Source: an uncultured Eubacterium sp. (GTDB taxonomy: Bacteria; Bacillota; Clostridia; Lachnospirales; Lachnospiraceae). From it: a stretch of 28,756 bases of DNA. The stretch lies in the NCBI GenBank assembly GCA_910579145.1, contig CAJTTQ010000009.1, positions 26,965 through 55,720 of the forward strand, in the 5' to 3' direction. The position numbers were made by a program, and so were the translations under genes. The notes under the pieces are model-generated. The model had not been told where the DNA came from and did no database searches. It worked only from the letters and a program-made list of their open reading frames with translations. How positions within the stretch are numbered: the first letter of the stretch is position 1; each line of letters opens with the position of its first letter. Positions 25,272-28,756 of this stretch are shown here, piece by piece.

Positions 25272-27722
25272 TTATCTTTTCTTAGACTGCACACAGTTCG
25301 GATGCGTGTAAAATACGTCCTGTCTATATCTTTTTGCCTCCCTGGCAGACGGCACGCCGATGAACAGGTCCTGTCTGTCCCCATGCAAAAGCCCCGTAGC
25401 CGCCTCCGTCAGCTTTTTGCTGTATACCATGACGGATCTCAGTTTGTACGTATGGCAGAACGCGTGCTCACCGAGTACCCTCACGCCGCTTCCTAACGTG
25501 ATCGACCGCACATTCTCGGCAAGGAAGAACGAATAATTTCCTATCACCTCTACATTATCGCCTACGACGACCTTTTGGATCTTTTTATGCGAAGCAAACG
25601 CTTTATCGGCTATTTTATATACCGGATACGATACGCCGTTTAACACTGCCGTCTTCGGCACTTTGACAATCCTGCTGCTCTTTCCCTTGGCAAAACCAAG
25701 CAGGGTTGCCGTCGGTGTCCCGCCTTTTCCCGCGGCCGCTATTTTATAATCATACGCACCGTACGTAAATTTGGTTCCGATCTTCGCCATGTGACGGTTT
25801 ACGATTTTTTTGCACACCGTACAGCGGTACTCCATCTCCCCTTCTTGCTTTTTCGTCGGTTTTTTCAGGATTTTTCCCTTATTCCACTCGTGGGCCTCCC
25901 TGTCCTCCGTCTCACCGCACGCACACTGGTACCAGTGATATTTCGAATCCGACATCCACGCGTTTTCTTCATACGTATGCGTATGCGCAGGTATGAGTTT
26001 CGGAAGCTTCTTCGTCTCCGCCGCGCCACAGACCGTACAAACCCGTGTGGAAACGCCTTCCTGCGCAGTCGTCGGCGCCGTTTCCTGCCTCCACTCCCCA
26101 AACGTATGGCTGAGTGTCGCAGACAGCGCAGGGATCACTTCTTCATAACTTTCCCCGCAGTCCTCATCTTCACAATATCGCCGTTTGATCCCGGTCTCCG
26201 TACATGTCGCCGGCCGTACGACCACTTCCACAAATTCATGCTCATGCGGCTCTTCTGGTTCCCCAGGGCCATCTGATTCTTCCGGCTCGCCTGTCTCTTC
26301 CGGCTCATCAGGGCCTTCCAATGAAAATGGCACCCGGATCCGGTTTTCACATATATCACACAGGATCTCCTCGATCCCGTCTTCTTCCTCGGTAGCTTCT
26401 TTGATGATCACGCCCTCATTCTCTCCAAAATCATGCTCTTCATATTCCTCGATCGCATCCTCACCCTCGAGATCGCAGTCCGGCGCTGTACATACCTGCC
26501 AGTGCGCCTCCTCGTCGTAACGCCATTCCCATACATGCTCATGCGGCGGCGGCAGTTTCAGGCCAGCCGGTTCGCTGGCATAGTCCGTCCCATTTCCAGT
26601 ATTCACCTGTTCCGCCATCAGATAAACCTGATCACTCTCCTCGTCAAATTCATCTGGAAGCGTAAATGTCACCGTACCCGCGCGCGAAAAAACATCCTCG
26701 GATACTTTCCCGTAATATTTTACAGAAGCATCCTCTTCCCTGTAATCTCCATCCGTGATCAGGACCGAGATCTGGTTTGCGTCCATCCCCGCATACGTAT
26801 ACGGCACGGTAATCTCGTCCGAATGCCGTTCCACCTCATCGGTACGAAGTGTTCTGCCTTCGGACAATGTCAGCTTCCACTCGTGGATCTCCTCGGTTAG
26901 AACCGGTTCGATCTCCCCACTTTTGGCCCGGTTTGCCGGCGTGAGGAACAGGATGCTGGACGGATCCAGATTGCAGGCCGGTACGACTCCATTTTCTTCA
27001 AATACAAAATCACGGAAGACCTGGCCGCCGGCCAGCACACAGCCGACGCCCGCATCCGACTTCGTGTACGCGCTTCGAAGCCACCACGGTTTTTTCAGAT
27101 CTATGCCTGCCGCGCTTTCTTCGTATGAATATCCATAGGCGGCATTTGAAAGATCACTCACGTCCAATAAAAACATCGTATCCCGGTTCAGCGAAACGCT
27201 CTTTAGTCCCGCAGCCGGTGATTCCAGCGCTTCCGTAGTCGTCCGTACGATCCCCTTTTTTTCCAGTCTGGAAAAATTGGCATCGCTGAAAAATCCGTCC
27301 CCAGACTGCAGCCATGCGCGCACACCGCTGGCTTTCCACTGATTCCGTGCCAGCGCGCCGCTTCCAAACTGTCCGTCATCCTCGGAGCCATTTTCAAACG
27401 GCATGGTGTCAATGATACGGTCTGACTGAAGAAGTATACTTCCCTCTGCCGAACTGCTGCCAGCTTCCCCCGTCGGATCCAGTACCCGCCACTTCATCGG
27501 CTTGTCCCCATATGTTCCAAAATAGACATGATCACCGCTCCACCCTTTTCCCTCCTGGGGAAGTGACGGGGAAGCGAGCCGGGAAACGCCGAGGCTGACT
27601 GTCTCGTCAGGCTCCGACGCCCTTGCCCTCTCCCGCGATACGCCGTAAAACAATAACGAGGCGCTCACAGCTGCCAAAGATACAGCCAGCGCCGCTCCTT
27701 TTTTCATTCTTCGCTTATTCAT
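25272..27722 (-). CDS. Large modular secreted protein: DUF6273-like, His/Cys-rich repeats, BspA-type LRR
   Basis: 816 residues. Signal peptide (MNKRRMKKGAALAVSLAAVS...). A DUF6273-like domain at about 60-275 has YFGTYGDKPMKWRVLD, 'ALARNQWKASGVRAWLQ', WWLRSA and 'LTPANR'. A beta-rich region follows, then about 400-660 with repeats of 'HEH.W.W..D...HW.VC..C' and C-x-x-C pairs (CDIC, CTVCGA, CACGE, CTVCKK), split by an acidic Pro/Glu stretch. A C-terminal BspA-type leucine-rich part is about 690-770 (KIADKAFASHKKIQKVVVGDNVEVIGNYSF). No LPXTG or SLH anchor is seen. The start at 27722 has GAGGG 5 nt upstream; a GTG at 27770 gives a longer frame without a normal signal sequence. Function is unknown, possibly adhesion or surface binding. 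Confidence 0.85.
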   Translation of the reverse strand: MNKRRMKKGAALAVSLAAVSASLLFYGVSRERARASEPDETVSLGVSRLASPSLPQEGKGWSGDHVYFGTYGDKPMKWRVLDPTGEAGSSSAEGSILLQSDRIIDTMPFENGSEDDGQFGSGALARNQWKASGVRAWLQSGDGFFSDANFSRLEKKGIVRTTTEALESPAAGLKSVSLNRDTMFLLDVSDLSNAAYGYSYEESAAGIDLKKPWWLRSAYTKSDAGVGCVLAGGQVFRDFVFEENGVVPACNLDPSSILFLTPANRAKSGEIEPVLTEEIHEWKLTLSEGRTLRTDEVERHSDEITVPYTYAGMDANQISVLITDGDYREEDASVKYYGKVSEDVFSRAGTVTFTLPDEFDEESDQVYLMAEQVNTGNGTDYASEPAGLKLPPPHEHVWEWRYDEEAHWQVCTAPDCDLEGEDAIEEYEEHDFGENEGVIIKEATEEEDGIEEILCDICENRIRVPFSLEGPDEPEETGEPEESDGPGEPEEPHEHEFVEVVVRPATCTETGIKRRYCEDEDCGESYEEVIPALSATLSHTFGEWRQETAPTTAQEGVSTRVCTVCGAAETKKLPKLIPAHTHTYEENAWMSDSKYHWYQCACGETEDREAHEWNKGKILKKPTKKQEGEMEYRCTVCKKIVNRHMAKIGTKFTYGAYDYKIAAAGKGGTPTATLLGFAKGKSSRIVKVPKTAVLNGVSYPVYKIADKAFASHKKIQKVVVGDNVEVIGNYSFFLAENVRSITLGSGVRVLGEHAFCHTYKLRSVMVYSKKLTEAATGLLHGDRQDLFIGVPSAREAKRYRQDVFYTHPNCVQSKKR

Positions 27723-27785
27723 ATGATCCCTCATACCCTTTCTGCGTTTTTTTGTACCAGTGTGCCGCACCTGGACTCTACTATC

Positions 27786-27814
27786 ATTATATGGTAAAAA
27801 GAGAAATCACACAA
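27786..27814 (-). promoter_or_regulatory. Sigma-A promoter for the modular surface protein gene
   Basis: Minus strand TTGTGT (27809-27814) and a perfect TATAAT (27786-27791), 17-bp spacer. The leader contains a short hairpin (CCAG-GTG/CAC-CTGG, 27757-27774). Confidence 0.65.
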
Positions 27815-27838
27815 GACCTTTTCCCATCCTTTTATGAT

Positions 27839-28609
27839 TTATTGTTCGTATTTGCGCCGGTATTCCCGCGGTGAACACCCGGTATTCTTTTTAAACTGGC
27901 GGCTGAAATGCTCCACATTTTTATAGCCGCAGCTGACCGCGATCGTATGGATCGGCACGGTGCTGTGTTTTAAATAATCTTCTGCCAGGGAAATCCTCAT
28001 CTGGATCACATCGTCCATACAAGTCACGCCGAACATTTTCCGGTACCGCGTATGCAGATACCCTGTACTGACATGGAGGAGGTTTGCCATATAAGGTACC
28101 GTCCAGTCAAAACCGGGATCGTTTTTGATGTTCAGGCGGAGGGCGAGCAGATCTTTCGACTGGGTATTTTCCTTGTGGAAGTCCAAAGACTCCTTTAGTT
28201 TACAAAACATCAATTCAAATAATGAGTGGATCGTCTGGCTCTTATACTCATTCTCAAAGAAATTTTCCGAGGCGAGCTGCTGGAAAAGGTGATGGGTAAA
28301 ATCAAATTCCTTCACCTCAAACGGTTTCCCGATCGGCACCTCTCCCTCGCAGATAAACGTCTCGTCCGTGTGGAACCGGATCCAGTCATTTTTAAAATAC
28401 CCCTCATGCGCGCCGTAGTGAAGCGTGGAAAAAGGTGGATACAAAACAGCGCTCTCTGGAGGCATCACATACTTCCTGCCTTCGATCATAAAAAACGCCG
28501 GCGTATGTGTCTGGAGCAAGAGCCACCAGTCCCGGTTCTGCCCGTCCTCATAATAAACAAAATCATCCCCGTGGGTCGTATTGCAGTGGACATATATGAT
28601 ATCTATCAT
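27839..28609 (-). CDS. AraC-family transcriptional regulator
   Basis: 256 residues. The N-terminal half is a cupin-like effector domain (hydrophobic strands with WWLLLQTHTPAFFMIEG, a conserved 'VLYPPFSTLHYG' turn). The C-terminal 100 residues are two AraC helix-turn-helix units: 'VPYMANLLHVSTGYLHTRYRK' and 'IHTIAVSCGYKNVEHFSRQF', ending in the family signature GCSPREYRRKY. Such proteins usually respond to sugars or related ligands. The ribosome site is weak (GGTGGTG). The next gene downstream is the modular surface protein, with its own promoter. An inverted repeat at the gene's own -35 suggests autoregulation. Confidence 0.93.
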   Translation of the reverse strand: MIDIIYVHCNTTHGDDFVYYEDGQNRDWWLLLQTHTPAFFMIEGRKYVMPPESAVLYPPFSTLHYGAHEGYFKNDWIRFHTDETFICEGEVPIGKPFEVKEFDFTHHLFQQLASENFFENEYKSQTIHSLFELMFCKLKESLDFHKENTQSKDLLALRLNIKNDPGFDWTVPYMANLLHVSTGYLHTRYRKMFGVTCMDDVIQMRISLAEDYLKHSTVPIHTIAVSCGYKNVEHFSRQFKKNTGCSPREYRRKYEQ

Positions 28610-28670
28610 TTTCTAAGCACCACCATTCGTTTAAAATAGTCACATATTAGAATAGATCAAATTATCTTTT

Positions 28671-28699
28671 ATTATACATCATGGAACATTATATTTCAA
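28671..28699 (-). promoter_or_regulatory. Sigma-A promoter for the AraC-type gene
   Basis: Minus strand TTGAAA (28694-28699) and TATAAT (28671-28676), 17-bp spacer, leader about 55 nt. A second TATAAT-like box upstream has no matching -35. Confidence 0.7.
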
Positions 28700-28721
28700 G
28701 CTGATATAATGAAATCAGCTT
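28698..28721. promoter_or_regulatory. Inverted repeat at the -35 of the AraC-type gene (candidate operator)
   Basis: AAGCTGAT and ATCAGCTT form a perfect 8-bp inverted repeat with an 8-bp spacer. The arm nearest the gene overlaps the last two bases of the -35 box, where a regulator could block or recruit polymerase. No terminator-like T-run follows. Confidence 0.55.
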
Positions 28722-28756
28722 ATATCTTTAGATTTCGTACATGTGCATAACATAAT

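Noticed and set aside
27757..27774. Hairpin upstream of the surface protein gene as a terminator of the AraC-type gene
   Set aside because: No T-run follows on the minus strand, and it lies after the new promoter, so it belongs to the leader.
1..28756. CRISPR arrays, insertion sequences, prophage genes and integrase sites
   Set aside because: No regularly spaced repeats, transposase or integrase motifs, or terminal inverted repeats were found on either strand.

Overview
The window looks like chromosomal DNA of a motile, spore-forming-type low-to-mid GC Firmicute, most probably a Lachnospiraceae (Clostridium cluster XIVa) member. The signs are gene content and order (der-plsY-gpsA, split pyrB/pyrI, comEA/comEC, GerMN lipoprotein), strong AGGAGG ribosome binding sites, near-consensus sigma-A promoters, and secreted proteins of the Big_2, DUF6273 and BspA-LRR type common in gut Lachnospiraceae. 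No phage, insertion sequence, CRISPR array or integron is visible.

Layout. 1-3972 (-): an aconitase-family hydratase, a FIST sensor protein and a membrane-free chemotaxis-type signalling protein (cut by the window edge) form one apparent operon. 3991-5503 (+): pyrB-pyrI, both aspartate transcarbamoylase subunits. 5484-8675 (-): a secreted Ig-like/carboxylesterase protein, then the translationally coupled remains of an SGNH-type gene broken by a stop and a frameshift. 8739-11849 (-): der-plsY-gpsA. 11862-12220 (+): a small YjfB-type gene with its own promoter and terminator. 12233-13821 (-): aroB-yraN. 13847-15795 (+): glmS, without a recognisable glmS ribozyme. 15825-17257 (-): an L,D-transpeptidase. 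17301-18637 (+): holA and tRNA-Ser(CGA). 18636-24614 (-): comEA, response regulator, histidine kinase, GerMN lipoprotein, comEC. 24639-25073 (-): a YdcZ-type transporter. 25272-27814 (-): a large modular surface protein. 27839-28721 (-): an AraC-type regulator with an inverted repeat at its promoter.

How the genes work together. Most are housekeeping: pyrimidine, phospholipid, aromatic amino acid and amino-sugar precursors, ribosome assembly, replication clamp loading and cell-wall cross-linking. The most interesting part is the comEA-comEC region, where an OmpR-type two-component system plus a GerMN lipoprotein sits between the two DNA-uptake genes. The trio has the same composition and order as actinobacterial MtrA-MtrB-LpqB, which also lies near a com gene. 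The second is the hydratase-FIST-soluble MCP operon, which suggests an intracellular metabolite sensor feeding the chemotaxis machinery. Promoters were found by eye as -35/-10 pairs with 17-bp spacing. Several coding starts were moved downstream of the longest open frame because of the position of the ribosome binding site or promoter.
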